Of a stretch of 64,000 nt of DNA, positions 1-12,014 are shown in pieces. The stretch comes from Ulva prolifera (lineage: Eukaryota; Chlorophyta; Ulvophyceae; Ulvales; Ulvaceae). Each line of letters begins with the position of its first letter. Positions within the stretch are counted from its first letter, which is position 1. Where the stretch lies: contig CM041198.1 in NCBI GenBank assembly GCA_023078555.1, positions 6,541,924 to 6,605,923 of the forward strand, given 5' to 3'. Both the position numbers and the translations under genes were made by a program. A model generated the notes under the pieces. The model ran no database searches, had not been told where the DNA came from, and worked only from the letters and a program-made list of their open reading frames with translations.

Positions 1-262
1 CGAGCAGCCCGTATCCGCCTGCGCGTCATGAGATAGTGCTGTATTGGCGACACGCACAGTTCATCGTAAACTCGTCCGATTCATTACGGATCAACGCCAT
101 GTGTACATATACACAATGTTCTATCCACTACAAGCAACAGCGGACGTTTACAGGCTCTGGAGCCACTTTGACCTGATCGCGTTTCATTGGATCACCTTCG
201 TGGCGCACCGACCTGTGCGCCACTTTCGCGTAGCTTCTGTGTCATAGAGGTTAGGTTTAGAA

Positions 263-294
263 GTCATAGAGGGTAAACGTTTACCCTCTATGAC
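263..294. repeat. Perfect 32-bp palindrome
   Basis: The 16-base arm GTCATAGAGGGTAAAC is followed at once by its exact reverse complement, with no spacer. A further direct copy of the first ten bases (GTCATAGAGG) lies at 241-250. It sits about 130 bases upstream of the recognisable hAT-like coding remnant. It could be a hairpin-forming site or a protein-binding site; nothing in the sequence says which. Confidence 0.9.
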
Positions 295-419
295 TTGTCC
301 ACCTGGCTGCCTTGATGTGGTAGCTCGAATGCTATGCTGCCATGTATTGCACTGTTTGCATGTCTTGGTGTTTCATCCTGTATGGTGTATGCACAGAAAT
401 GGTGGCTGTGCAGATTCTT

Positions 420-2471
420 GTGCTCATGGCTGCGATGGGCAGCCCTATTGGCGAATACAAGCTCACAAATTGGCGATATGTCAAACGTATACTGCTTGCT
501 CTCAGTAACTTTTATTTGGAGCAAACTGTAGCTCGGGTCAAAAATAGTCCTTTCTTCACAATCAGTACAGATCTGTCCTCAGACAAAGCCAATCGTGAAC
601 AGATGCTGTTGTACATTACTTATTGGGACTTTGATGAGATGCAGCCGGTCACAGAGTTTCTTTGCCTGGCCCGTTTGTTGCGCAAAGATGCCGTGTCCAT
701 TTTTTATACAGTGAAGGTGTGTGATATACCAGACCTTGACATGCGCAATGAACTTGTCGGGTTCACGGCCGATGGAGACAACACAATGCAAGGATGGCGC
801 ACGGGTGTGTTGGGGCGCTTGCGATGATACTGCAGGCACGTGCTCGGGATGCATTGCACAGCCCACAGAGAGGTGTTGGCCACATCATCAGCTGCCAAGT
901 TGTTGAGCCTAGTGGGTCTAGCAGATGAGGCTCTATAGGCACCTTACAACCTTTTTAACCGGAAGCCAAATCACTTTGGCTGCTGGGAATTGCTCGGCAA
1001 GTCATGGAAGCTTTCAACGCTGTCCTTCAAGATGTTCAACACAACGCGATGGTGGTCACGTGAGGTTTGCGTGAAGATGATCATTAGTGTGTTTTTCACC
1101 TTTTCTTATGTTCCTACAGAAGTTCACCAGTGGTGAGAGCCCAGCAGCTGAGTGGCCATCTGCAGAGCCAGTGCTGGCATTGTTGAAGCAATCGCTCGTT
1201 GTCGTTATGCTCTACGCTTTGGCCGATGAGATGCTCGTCCTGAGTACAGCGCGCAAGGTGTTTGAGCAGAAAGGTTGCAAGCTGACGGATTTGCATGCAA
1301 ACATCAGCACATGCCGAGACAGACTAAAACTCCTCCACCAGGACAAAACCTCTTTGGGGGACTTCGGCGGTGTGCATATGGATGCACTCCGCAAGCTGTG
1401 CCCGGCTGTGCAACATGGTCGGTGGCCTGACAAGCTTCAGGATCGCAGATACCCGTGGGCCATTGAATTGACAGCAGATAACACAAAGCACCTGATGAAG
1501 TATTGAATCAGCTGGTCAATCTTGTCGAAGGCAATGATGCTGAGCTGGCAGATCACTTTCCTTCTGGAGAGCTGGAGCTGACGAAGATGTTTGAAATATT
1601 AGATTTCCGCTTCTATAAGGGTTTGCCCGAAGACATCCTTCGGACGGCCGGCGAGGAAGAATTGACCGAGCTGCTGCTTAAGTTGAGCAACCACGACGAA
1701 GGCCCTGATCGTTTCTGGTGCAAGGAGCCTTTGATTGACATCACCAACACCGCCACCTACGATGCTGTGTCTGCACAGTTTAGGTGCATGCGTGAGTTTC
1801 TCTACAAACAGGTGCGCAGTTCAGTCCACTCCGCATGATGTCCATTCCGTGCCATATCTTCCTCGTGTCATTGGTTGTTATTGGTTTGAAGAAGGCCGAG
1901 CCACTGCGTTGTGCGGTCTAGCAAAAGGAGCATGACTCAAGCACGCGCATGGAGCGATTTGATTGCCGAGCAGCCGTACAAGGAGCTCACTTACATCTAC
2001 AAGCTGTTCATCCTAGGAGAGATAATGCCAACTTCGTCTGCCCAAGTCAAGCGGGGCTTCTCTCTGCTCAAGCTGCTAATTGGTGACCGCCGCATATCGA
2101 CGCATGTGGCCACCCTTGACTCTCAAATACGTGTGAAACAAGCTATCACATACGAAGACTTGCGTGAGCAGCATTTTGATCCCAACAGGCCCATAGATGA
2201 TAAGGAGGGTGCACTCACCATGATAGACATGTATGAGAAACTGGTGAAAGATTCAAATTGTGACCTCCTCGTCCGTGTGCTTGCTGAGGCCGTAGCCATG
2301 CATGCAGGCTGCATGCAGCCTGATGAGGCGTGGGACGCTGTTTTGTCTGATGTGCTTCCAGGTGCTGAAGGTGGTGAGGAGGTAGGTTATAGTGACAATG
2401 ATGATGAGCTGGACATTGAGCGTGATGAGTTAGAGCGCTTGCTGACCTTTGGTATGCAAGAGGGCGACTGA
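420..2471 (+). pseudogene. hAT-superfamily transposase remnant (ZNF862/DUF4371-like)
   Basis: Consecutive plus-strand segments read as one hAT transposase. Positions 460-825 carry the RNase H-like core (FFTISTDLSSDKANREQ, then ELVGFTADGDN). Positions 840-1080, in the same frame, carry an HC..HR-type motif (MHCTAHRE) and a TRWWSRE-like stretch. Positions 1119-1811 give the helical insertion region. Positions 1911-2471 give the C-terminal dimerisation region (PTSSAQVKRGFS). The frame is interrupted by TGA at 825-827 and TAG near 930-932, and it shifts near 1490. A polypyrimidine tract ending in CAG at 1119 and a CAG/GT at 1811 suggest at least two introns. Both stops are one C-to-T change from a sense codon. 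The family call is from recall of conserved motifs. No terminal inverted repeats were found around it. Confidence 0.75.
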
Positions 2472-5400
2472 ATGTGTATGTTGCTGTTGTTGCCCACACA
2501 AACAGGCCTTGTATATGATTGCAAAGGCTATTCCTCACTACCATACTTCAGCAGACATATATGATTGCGAGCGCAGGGAGCCCGAAATGTGTTTGGCATC
2601 CCTCCAAAAAAAATTTACGGCGGGATAGCCCTCCGAAATTTCAGCATATCAGCGGTGCTTGCCCTCTGAAAAATGGAAAAACTCTGAGCGTTGGGAAGCC
2701 ACCGGGATTCCCTCCATAAAATACGGGGGTTGTAGAGCACTGTACGCATCGCTCTGTTTACCCGATAGTATCATGCCAATAGCAGCTGTCTGAGCTCAGC
2801 AACTGCAACGGTGCCTGCAACTATCGGCACTACGCAAACATAAACCCTGTATCTAGCGCTCACGCTCACGACTCCGCGCCAGAACGATAATCTTCCTACA
2901 TGGTATGCTCCCTCTTCCAGTTCTGAGTCAAGGCACTTCATCCAAGTTCGCGGTGGTGATTCGCGCCATGACGGCTTATCGATGCCCAAATGCGTCATTG
3001 CTGACCAAAACGCGGAGTTGCATGATGACACACTTCCGCGTGACCGCCAGGCGTATGTGGCACAGCCGTGGCCACGCGTGGTGCCCCCGTATCATTCTTA
3101 CCCGCACGGTGTGCCCTCGCCACCCGCGCTAGCATGGGTTCTCGACGGAAGTCAGCAGCACGAGCAGTAAAGCAGCAGCAGAATCACGAAAATCCCTCTT
3201 CTACCATATTGTGAACTAGAGTTGCCTTTGCAACCGGTAACTCCAACCAATCGGTGTTGTGTGGTGAAACCAGGAGTTTTCAGGAGAATCATAAGCATGG
3301 CTCAATAGGAGACTGCTGTGTGAGGGAGCTAGAAGCTAACATATCAAGAGGTGGTTGTACGCATGGTTGCTGTACACGTGCTCGATGCCCGATGCCCGAT
3401 GTGTGAGATAAAGGGACTCAGAAAGCGGGAGCGTTTGTTGTTTTGTACATAGGTAGACATTATGTGTCTCTGTGCTTGTTTGCATATAAGCCTTGTGTTG
3501 ACTCCAGTAGGACATCTTGTCTATTGGAGTTAAACACAGGTATGGTGTCCTCTAGCTGATGTGCATGGATATGTGGTTGGTTTGTGCTTGTGGACACATA
3601 GTCTGCTGAGTTGGTATAACTCATCATGTTGAATGCAGGCTGCATGAATCAGTGAGTACTCTAGAGGGAGATACATTCACAGCAGCTGTGTTCTTTCACA
3701 GGTATACTTCTACTTAGTGTATACCTCTGTAATCTTGTCTATTGGAGTTAAACACAGGCTGCATGAATCTGTGAGCACTCTAGAGGGAGACACTCACAAC
3801 AGCTGTGTTCTTTCACATGTTGCCATGGTTGTGGCAGGCTTCCGATCGGACCGTTGCTCGTCGATCCGTCGTTTCTCGCCTAAAAGTCGTGAACATACAC
3901 ATGACTGATCTCTTTGTCATCTTTTAGGCTGGTCGTACGTCCGAGCCGGTTGGCTTGCGTGATGTGACCACACCACCAATCTGATCTCATGCTGATGAGC
4001 TGACGCGAGTAGATAATTCTGGCTGTGGCACTATTGATGGCAGATGTATGGTGGGCTAAGTGTTGACTAGTCAACACGACCTACAGCTGGTCGAGTAGCG
4101 CAGGGAGCTGGGCACCCTAGCGAGCGTACAGAAACGACAGGAGAGAAGGACTCGGGTTACAATGTAGCACACAATGGAATGACTGGAACAGGAGCGCCCC
4201 AATCGACCAAAGGTAAATGTGTCGATCACAGCAACACACTTGGAATATATGCGCCCAGGCCCATCCCTGCTTTGTGTTGTCCTCGCTACTGATGGCTCTG
4301 TGGAACTGTGGAATCGCGCTGCTCGTTGATCTCTGTACGGATCAGGGTGCAGCATCCCGCGAGATCTGGCGATCTTCTGCGGGCATTGGGATGTGTAATG
4401 TATCATCCTCTGTCAATCCAATACAGCAGGATGGTGCTGCATGGAGACACAGACGTAGACTGGCTGGCATGGTCATGGACGTTGCACCCTTGGCGTGCGC
4501 AAGCGCCGTGCAGGGGTATGCATGCGACACATGCATGATGGGGCACGCACTGCGCTGGCACTTCGCACTGCCAAAAGGCTGTGGCATAAGGTGGCATGAC
4601 TCATGGGATAGGTATCGTGATTATGCATGTTGAGGAATGCTGGTGGCACTTTATGGGCATGTGGAGTTATGCACATGTAGCTGTATGCATGCAGCTCATG
4701 TGCACAGCTCTGACGAGGTACAGGCTTGCACTCTGAGGTGTTCTTTGGGATACTTTTGGGTGACTCATTTTAGCAGGGCACTAGCCTGAGATACATACAC
4801 ATGTATCCACTATAGGTGCCTGCATATCTGGAATATGTGTGCTGCCGAGCAGACAGACTTGGCCATTACAACACTAAGCATGTACTTGCGAATGGCTTGT
4901 CCTCAACACTTACACAAGCAGACCTCTGCAGCAGCGACAATCACAACATTTCTGCTACACAACTTACTAAGTTAGATCTAAGTTAGATAATAATACTAGC
5001 TTGCAGCCTATAAAGGTTTCGTCGCTGGCCTTTGTATACGTAGGCTTGTTTGGGATCACTGACATGCTTCCCATGATTGCAACAGAATGTACAAGTCATT
5101 GGGATGGTTGAAATACACTCGATACTGCATCTTGTACTTGCAACCAATGCAGGTCACTCCAGTACCTCTGGCATTCCTGCCTACTCGAGTAATACCATTG
5201 ACATCAGCTGTTTGATCTGCATATGCAGCCATCTTGCAGCGTATGCCCCAAATAGCCCGGCACAGATATGTGCACATATACCTGTGACTCAATGCAGTGT
5301 TCTTGCCAGGTTTCTGATCGTGCTTGCATAGCTTACAGTTGCCCCGCTGATCCTCAACGTGGTTTAGATTTTCAAGGACATTGTTGCCATCCTCACAACG

Positions 5401-7314
5401 AAGTTACGCAGCAACGGTATCGCTGTCCGAATCAAGGGTCCAGTAATGTGTACAATATCAAAACATATACACTCATCACAGTGTTGAGGTTTCGGTCGCG
5501 AGTCTCGAACGTCTACCGCAATGGACAGCTCCGGCAACGCGGATATAGACGGAAACGCCACAGTATCTGTACGCATTCCGGCCACAAAGGCGATCGTGGC
5601 TTTCCTTTCTGACAAACGAAGGTTTCCCGTGTTTCTGCTTCTGCTTTACTGCTTGTGCTGCTGACTTCCGTAGAGAACCCAAGCTAGCGCGGGTGGCGAG
5701 GGCACACCGCGCGGGTATAATACACGGGCCGTGGTGGGGCGGACACGGGTGCACGAATAATGTATCGAGACCCAACACACCCACAGGCTACATGAAACTC
5801 AAACGCTATTGTATGGTGTGTACATATGCATCGTTCGCGTCGTCTTGTTGACTCGTGCGGCATTGCGTCACCCGAACACAGTCACAGGAAGAGCACGTAG
5901 CCAGGCCCAGACTATGCCTCGGCTACTATGAGGCCTTCATGCTGATCTTTGTTTGATTTGGAATACTCTGGATCGTCATGCGTGCAATCACAGGCCCTAC
6001 GACTTGTGAAATGCCTGGTGACAGTGCACCGGTGGGCTGGCGCAAACAGATCACTGTTCTCGGCCTCCGCTCACTGCCACGCACTGGTGTTGATCGAAAA
6101 GAGTCGGAAGAGGCCTTTGTCTTGCCGGCAGATGTCATGCGATTTTGCCTGTTTCTCTCACGCTGTGCGTGCTACTCCGCCTCTCCGGTGACACGCAGAG
6201 CTTAGGTCACTGCGATTCGTGGCCTTTGCAGACTTCTGTTGACCATCGAAGCTATACTGCATCGTAAAGAACGCGATCATGTCACACAAAACGCACCACA
6301 ACACAAAGCAACATACACAATGTCATCCAGGCCCACACAGATAGAGCTCAGCTGATCACCGACTCCAGGAAACGTTGAAAATCACTTGTTTAAAACATAT
6401 ATTAGAATTGCGGGGGTGGGGGCAGTGTGTTCGCTGCCTTTGCTGTCATTTGCTGAACACCAAGGTAACACATACTCTCCATATGCATTTGCTTGGTCCA
6501 GGATACGGTTGTACGTCAGAGCACCGTCACAGCTGGTCATGTTATAATGCTTAAGCTGGCGAAAGCTTTTGGTCGCATCAGTGCCCTTGCAGCCTCGTGA
6601 GGCGCGCAAACTGTCGCGCCCAGTGGTGCATGCGGCAGCAGGCTGCAACGTGCACGGGTAGCACTACATGCGCTGCATTGCATCATACATTGGTGCAACC
6701 AATTCTGTCTACGAGATGCGTGTTTTGTTTCCGCGGGAACGTGACCTGAGGCAGCGATTCTGTGACGACACCACCGCGGTGAGCGGCATGCTCGCGAAAT
6801 TGAACCGTCCGCCAACATTTCGCGACACTTCCATCACACATCCCTGCAGAATGTAGTTGTTGGGAGGGGGGGGGGGGGGGTAAGTATGCATATGACATTC
6901 CACATGACGCTCCTATAGCACATACCACTGCCCTGCGTTATGCGTCATGAGTCTGTACGAAAGCCGATCACACATGACCCTGAAAAGATCGCTTTGCCGA
7001 GTCATGACGTGTCTGGCTGAGCCCGGTTGCCTTGCTGTCACATATCGCTTCCTGCGGTCAACTTCAACTTTGGAAGCATGTAGCTCGGCAGCCATGATTA
7101 CGAGGGAGGGACGGGAATACGTAAACGCAGCAAAGGAGTCTCTGCCGCGCCACAGCGATAGTGGTGCAATGTGCGGCTTGTACGCTGATGTCGGATCTCT
7201 CGCGAACGGCGACTTTTGGGATGACAGGCCAGTCTGAAAAGCATGGCGGACACCTGTGCACAGGTGCTTGGGCGCCTTGTTGCATGCATCAGCTGCCCCG
7301 GCCGTCGCTGACGG
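2472..7314. other. Intergenic region without a supportable gene
   Basis: Only short overlapping reading frames with no recognisable domain occur here. The region includes the duplicated segment at 3514-3817, a run of G at 6867-6880 and scattered AT-rich stretches. I see no RNA gene. Confidence 0.5.
3514..3817. repeat. Imperfect direct duplication of two linked segments
   Basis: A 27-base segment beginning ATCTTGTCTATTGGAG occurs at 3514-3540 and again at 3731-3757. A roughly 64-base segment beginning CAGGCTGCATGAATC and ending TTCTTTCACA occurs at 3636-3700 and 3754-3817 with a few mismatches. In the first copy the two parts are about 95 bases apart; in the second they are fused. Either an insertion split the first copy or a deletion fused the second. 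Confidence 0.8.
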
Positions 7315-7426
7315 TATACTCGCTTGGGGTTGTTCCGTGGGCGTGTTGCTGTTGGTTCGGATGAGATTCGGTTTTGGTTTTTGTCTTCCCCCATTAACTC
7401 TTTTATAATATACTCTCTTGGGGTTG
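7315..7426 (+). mobile_element. 76-bp family B 3'-tail insertion with 18-bp target duplication
   Basis: TATACTCGCTTGGGGTTG at 7315-7332 is repeated with one mismatch at 7409-7426. Between them, 7333-7408 matches the end of the family B 3' untranslated region: ATTCGGATGAGATTCGG, then TTTTGGTTTTTGTCTTC, ending TTTTATAA. The long target duplication and the 5' truncation are as expected for target-primed reverse transcription by a non-LTR element. The parent type is the element at about 53679-57880. Confidence 0.9.
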
Positions 7427-7689
7427 CACGGCTTTCTCCGGCGGCGGGCGCTTTCTCACATATGCGACCGCGCACACGGGCATTGGAGGTTCACGATCAA
7501 TCGCGACTTGGGCGGCCGTCCAACTGCATGCAACAACTTGACGGCGCCCTGGCGTGCGCCCCCAGACACAGCCACATACACGGACGGCCGGACGGGCGGC
7601 TTCGCCTTGCCGGAATGTGTAACACCCCACGCCCTTCGTCCGTCGATGTGTGCCGGAAGCCACAAGACGTGGCATGCATGCATGCATGC

Positions 7690-7765
7690 ATCCGGGTAGG
7701 AACAGGTGGGATTCGAACTGGAGACATTGGGATGCATAAGTCGTTCGGTCTACCAACGCGTGCAC
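7690..7765 (-). other. tRNA-like sequence (tRNA relic or tRNA-derived SINE fragment)
   Basis: Read on the minus strand, this stretch has a good B-box-like element (AGTTCGAATCC) and, about 45 bases upstream, TTGGTAGACC resembling a D-arm/A-box. The anticodon and T stems do not pair properly, so this is not a functional tRNA gene as I fold it. A GCAT repeat follows its 3' side at about 7673-7690. Confidence 0.3.
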
Positions 7766-7885
7766 GACGGTCTTCATGCTGATATGCCGTGACGGGGTGT
7801 ATTTGAATCAGTGATGTGATGTGATGTCGGTGCGAATGCGGTGGCAATAAACAGCAGGTGTCGTTCGATACAGGAAATCCTCAAG

Positions 7886-10316
7886 ATGGCCGAAAGTACG
7901 GAAGCCGTGCAGGCGTCAAGTTTTAGCCCGGAAATGCCCTTCGGGGCATGTGACACCGTGGAAACTGTAGAGCTACTGAAGCGGACGCTGGTGTCGTATA
8001 ATATAGCCGTCGTAGCAGAGGCGTCGTCGTTGAATTCAAATGGCAGGGATTGCGTGTTTATCGCATTGAAGCTGGGTGTGCGGCCATCGGGACCGTCAAA
8101 TCAGCGCTTGGTGCGTGACATCGACAAGAACGAAATCGTGAACCTTGATGATATGACGGTTGATGACGTGAGGGAAGGTATCGCTGACCACATCGTGACG
8201 GTTTGGGAGAAGCCCGAACACTGGGCGACAGCCGCATTGAAAATACACATTGACAACGAGGCGCGTGCTTACTTAAATATGCAAACAGCGACGCTGTTGG
8301 AAGTTCGTGACAAATACTGTGCGGCAATCAAGGGTGTGAATGGGTGTGAGAAGATGTTTGGGGATCAGGCCTGTCAGCTAGCATTCGCTTCGCGCTATAG
8401 TAGCACCGTGGTGTGCTGGAGCCCACCCAGATCGACCGCGACCACCAAAAGCAATCGGTTATTTCGACCAATTATGTTCGGTGCCAATGCGGAAGTGGGC
8501 ACAAATACATCCCGGAGTCCATGTCTGATGATGTTGTATGTATTGGGTGAGGGTGTGGGACACGCAGAGCCTTTGATCGCAGGCGAGAGGAAGCATGGGG
8601 TACCATCAAGGTTCACAAGTGTGTCAACTTCGCGTGTTGTGTGTGGTTTTAGCTTGTAGTGTCCGTCGTTGTGATCGGAAGCTGGTGTGTTGCAGGCTGT
8701 ACGTTTCAGCAACTGCGAGATCCTAACTTCTGCACGACAACGCAACAACCCATTGTCACGGAAGCAGCAGCAGCACAGGTATGGTATCGGCGGCAGCCAG
8801 TGTTGTCGCAGAAGTAGCAGCCATCTCGGGCAGTACCGAGACACACAATGAGCATGTACTGGGTAAGTGCATGCCGTGTTTCAGGGAATCGAAGAGCGTA
8901 TGTCCGAGCTTTTTGAGGAGGGCATGCTAGATCCTACATTAGTAAGCATCACCTTTGGCAAGCTCGGCCATGAGATTCCAGACAGGTTCCGACGAAAGTT
9001 TACCGAAGCAATGAATGCTCTGGGTGCGAAAGGGTACATTGATGAGGGTGTTTGCATGACGGAGCGCGGTGACACGAACTACCGCAAGCATATTCAAGGA
9101 ATGGTGGTCATGGGCGTGAACAATGGGTTGAGCATGTCCGAAGCAAGTACGTGACTCGCATGAAGTGTCGTGGCAAGAGGCAAACAACCCACCTGCACAG
9201 TGGGGTGTTGTCTGCAGGCACGAAGATCCACAATTTATTGTTCTTGATGATGGATGTGGCCAGGCTAGACCCCAATGGCAATTTACAGCGGCAATCCAAT
9301 GCTGAGAATATTCGAATGAAGGTGTGCGCAGCACGTGAGCAATGGATTGCAACTCTTTCACACTTGTGCGTCAAGTCCTTCAAAGTTGGCGTATGCAGAT
9401 CATATGCCGTAAAGAAGATGATTCGGTGAAACGTGAAGCTATGCTCGGATATCCACTGAAAGAAATGGGCAACAGATGGTGTGAGACTGTGTTCAGACAA
9501 AACATGTCAGCACAACGGCTGCAGGAATGCCGTGATGCACATCAAGCTGTTGTGGGTTACAATGTATTCAAAAGACGATCAATGCTGCTTCCGACCGGAT
9601 GGCTTGACATTGTGGTGAAGTATGAACAGCTGTACTGTTTTCCGCTATCGACCATGATGCATGCCACACATGTTGTGCGATTCATGCTATTGGACGGGAG
9701 ATACGCATTTAGTCCGAAGTGGCTTGATGCATCGGGTGGTGCAGCCGTGGATCAAACTGCGCTGGAGTCATACAGACGGAACATCAACGCTTTACGACTG
9801 TCGATGGGGCATGTGTGGGTGAATGATATTTTCAATGTGTTCAACCGTGGCAGGAGCAACACCATCAATCGTGATCAATTCGACCAGCGAAATGCAGAAT
9901 ACGATTCCATGCCCTTAGAACAAATGAAGAAATATGTGCGTGCAGCCCGAAGCATTCTAGCTCGTGATCAAGCCGCTCGCATGGGCGAAGACCCATTGCG
10001 GAACTTGGCATTGTTGCAGATGCCGACATACGAAATAGATGACCTAGAGCTAGAGATAGCAACTCAGGGTGTGATGCACGTGCCCGATTGGATGGGTCCA
10101 GAGCATCCTGCAGCCGGGTTTGATGGTGCTTTGGAAGACGATGTACATGGCGCAGATGATGTTGAAGGTGATTTGATGGATGATGCTGCGGCAGCTGTTG
10201 CTTTCGCTCACCTTGATCCCGAGGAGGATGCACAACCGCTTGAGCGCATAGGAGATGTGCAGAACCGTTTGCAGGATCTGGATATGGAAGACGTAGATAT
10301 GGGTAGTGAGCAATGA
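7886..10316 (+). CDS. Spliced gene with an OTU-like cysteine protease domain
   Basis: Five exons can be placed: 7886 to about 8599 (donor uncertain: 8600, 8611, 8619 or 8621), 8710-8778, 8885-9146, 9218-9321 and 9399-10316. The introns at 8779-8884, 9147-9217 and 9322-9398 have GT-AG ends and matching phases (0, 1 and 0). Exon 1 resembles an OTU deubiquitinase. It has NGRDCVFIAL in the position of the DGxCLFRAL nucleophile motif, then FGDQACQLAFASRY like the central W/FGD-LQALA block, then LGEGVGHAEPL in the place of the catalytic His strand. The rest has no family I recognise. The protein ends in a strongly acidic tail (residues encoded from about 10070 to 10316). ATG at 7886 is the first in-frame ATG. 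The stop is 176 bases from the end of a convergent gene at 10493. OTU domains are known both in host deubiquitinases and in some large DNA transposons; I cannot decide between these. Confidence 0.6.
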
Positions 10317-10492
10317 ATTTTTACGGTGGTGGTCTCATGTGAACTGCGATGTGAACTCCAAAATCTGTGAATCTGTACTACACCTATGAGTGCAAATTCA
10401 ATGATAAACTGGTGAAAACGCACAATATAGCCATCTGAACGTAATCAATACAATTACACTTCATATCACTGGTCGCAATTGAGCAATTTCAT

Positions 10493-11523
10493 TCACTCTG
10501 TGCGAGTACGTTTGTAGGAAGACGACACATTGCTGCATTGCGTAGTTTCCACCACAGCATCGACGCGTTTGGACAACGCTGCATTGAAACGGGCAACATC
10601 CGTAGAGATAGCAACGAATTCAATGTCTTTCATGCGTGCCTCATCCGGCTCGTCCTCTGGGGCAGGCGTGATGTCAGAAAACAGTTTCTCTATTGGTAGG
10701 CTGAAGATGTATAGGTGTGGGAAGTGATCAATGAATAGTGGGCAATACAAATTGCCCTTTGACAGCTTCACACCACCACGTGGACCATCGAGTGTTTTAT
10801 TGCAATAGTGTTCTCGGCGTTGCTCAACAGCTTCCCACAATTCTTCCATCTCAGCCTGATCCAGGTGTGCAAACTGCAGGCAAGGAAGAAAATCATGCTG
10901 GACGTTATATATATTGGCTTAGTTTCAAATTGTACGTGAGCACTCAGAGCAGGCTGCACCTTTGTGACTGGGATTCCGAAGAACTGCAACTGAACTATGT
11001 GCATCGTGGCTTCCATGAAAGACCGCACAACGATACCGCCTTCAGTCATGTACGACCATCCTTCCAACGATCCGATGGCACAGAACTGGTCGTGCAGGGT
11101 GGTGCATGAATCCAATAGCTCGGTACTGACATCAATGCGGGCGCCAAGGAATCTCCGTAGGTAGGACTGTGCGGGCCAACTATTAGGGACCAATTCAGAC
11201 CAGTCGGGCAACTTAGCACCTCTGCACTGGACACGTCCGTTCTGGGTCCATCTGTCGCCCATCAGATTGAGTTGGAAGCCCTTCGTATGAGCAAGCATAC
11301 AGTTCTGTGTGTACAGCTTGACGATAGAGCCGCGACGGCTCCAGAGCTGAGGATTTGATACTACGGATGGATCATCCATCGCCATACCAATTGGATACAG
11401 CGCGCTAAGGTTCCAGTACGTTGGTCCACACACAAGTTGTTTCGCGACAGGCATATTGCAAGTCGTGCACGGATAAAAGTTGTTGAACAAATGAGCATGC
11501 GATAACACTGGAACACTCCACAA
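10493..11523 (-). CDS. Two-exon gene of unknown function, convergent with the OTU-like gene
   Basis: Exon 1 runs from about 11523 down to 10936 and exon 2 from 10873 to 10493. The 62-bp intron (10935 down to 10874) begins GTACAA and ends CCTGCAG after a pyrimidine tract. Both sides are phase 0, giving about 322 codons. The frame opens at a TTG with no ATG until MPVAKQ, so an upstream exon is likely. Visible features are a CTTC pair (Cys-x2-Cys) near the N terminus, an even mix of hydrophobic and polar residues, an acidic patch (PAPEDEPDEAR) and a basic C terminus (SYKRTRTE). No family was recognised. Its tail-to-tail placement with the 7886-10316 gene, 176 bp apart, suggests the two were either acquired together or share a 3' region. 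Confidence 0.55.
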
Positions 11524-11946
11524 ATTACGCGTTTACATGCAGTGAACGCGATATATATCAATGTACCCGTAGCAGTTTTGGAATGGCTCTATGATCGCGG
11601 TGCAAGATGGCAGTGCAGCTGATAGCTGCCATCTGCCGAGATGCCATGTCATCTGCCGATGATGCCGTCATCTAGACAGGTCGAACATCGATCGAAGAGA
11701 GCAACATGCCAATTCGGGCGGAATGTGGCGGTCCGCCGGCGCTTTCGTGGCACTTAAGTAAGCTCTGACGAGCTTCGACTCTGACGAGCTTCGACTGTGT
11801 CCGGGGGCGCACGCCAGGTTAGATGGCCACTCAGCTACGACAGGCCAGGCTAACAGCATCATATTATATCGAAGGTGCATCCGCAATTCGCCTTTCAGGG
11901 CATCGTGAACGCTAGGTGTCATTCTGGGATCACGCAATCATCGAAG
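11524..11946. other. Short intergenic stretch
   Basis: No gene is visible. It holds small tandem echoes (TCTGACGAGCTTCGACT twice near 11762-11797; repeated CATCTGCCGA around 11630-11660). The 5' exon of the minus-strand gene ending at 10493 may lie here. Confidence 0.4.
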
Positions 11947-12014
11947 CGATCAGCACGGAGATACATATATATATATACATATATATAACAAATTACGATC
12001 AGCACGGAGATACA
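11947..12014 (-). mobile_element. 30-bp insertion between 19-bp direct repeats, probably a family A tail
   Basis: CGATCAGCACGGAGATACA occurs at 11947-11965 and, without mismatch, at 11996-12014. The 30 bases between them read on the minus strand as TAATTTGT followed by an AT-rich TA run, like the end of family A (CCTTTGTAAC then TA repeats). The second copy of the 19-mer directly abuts the 3' tail of the full family A element, so both insertions used the same target position. Confidence 0.7.

Noticed and set aside
7690-7765. Functional tRNA gene
   Set aside because: B-box and D-arm-like sequences are present but the anticodon and T stems do not pair.
8862-8883. A 22-base GT-AG mini-intron (GTAAGT...TTTCAG)
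   Set aside because: Too short for ordinary splicing; the same acceptor fits a 106-bp intron from 8779 with correct phase.
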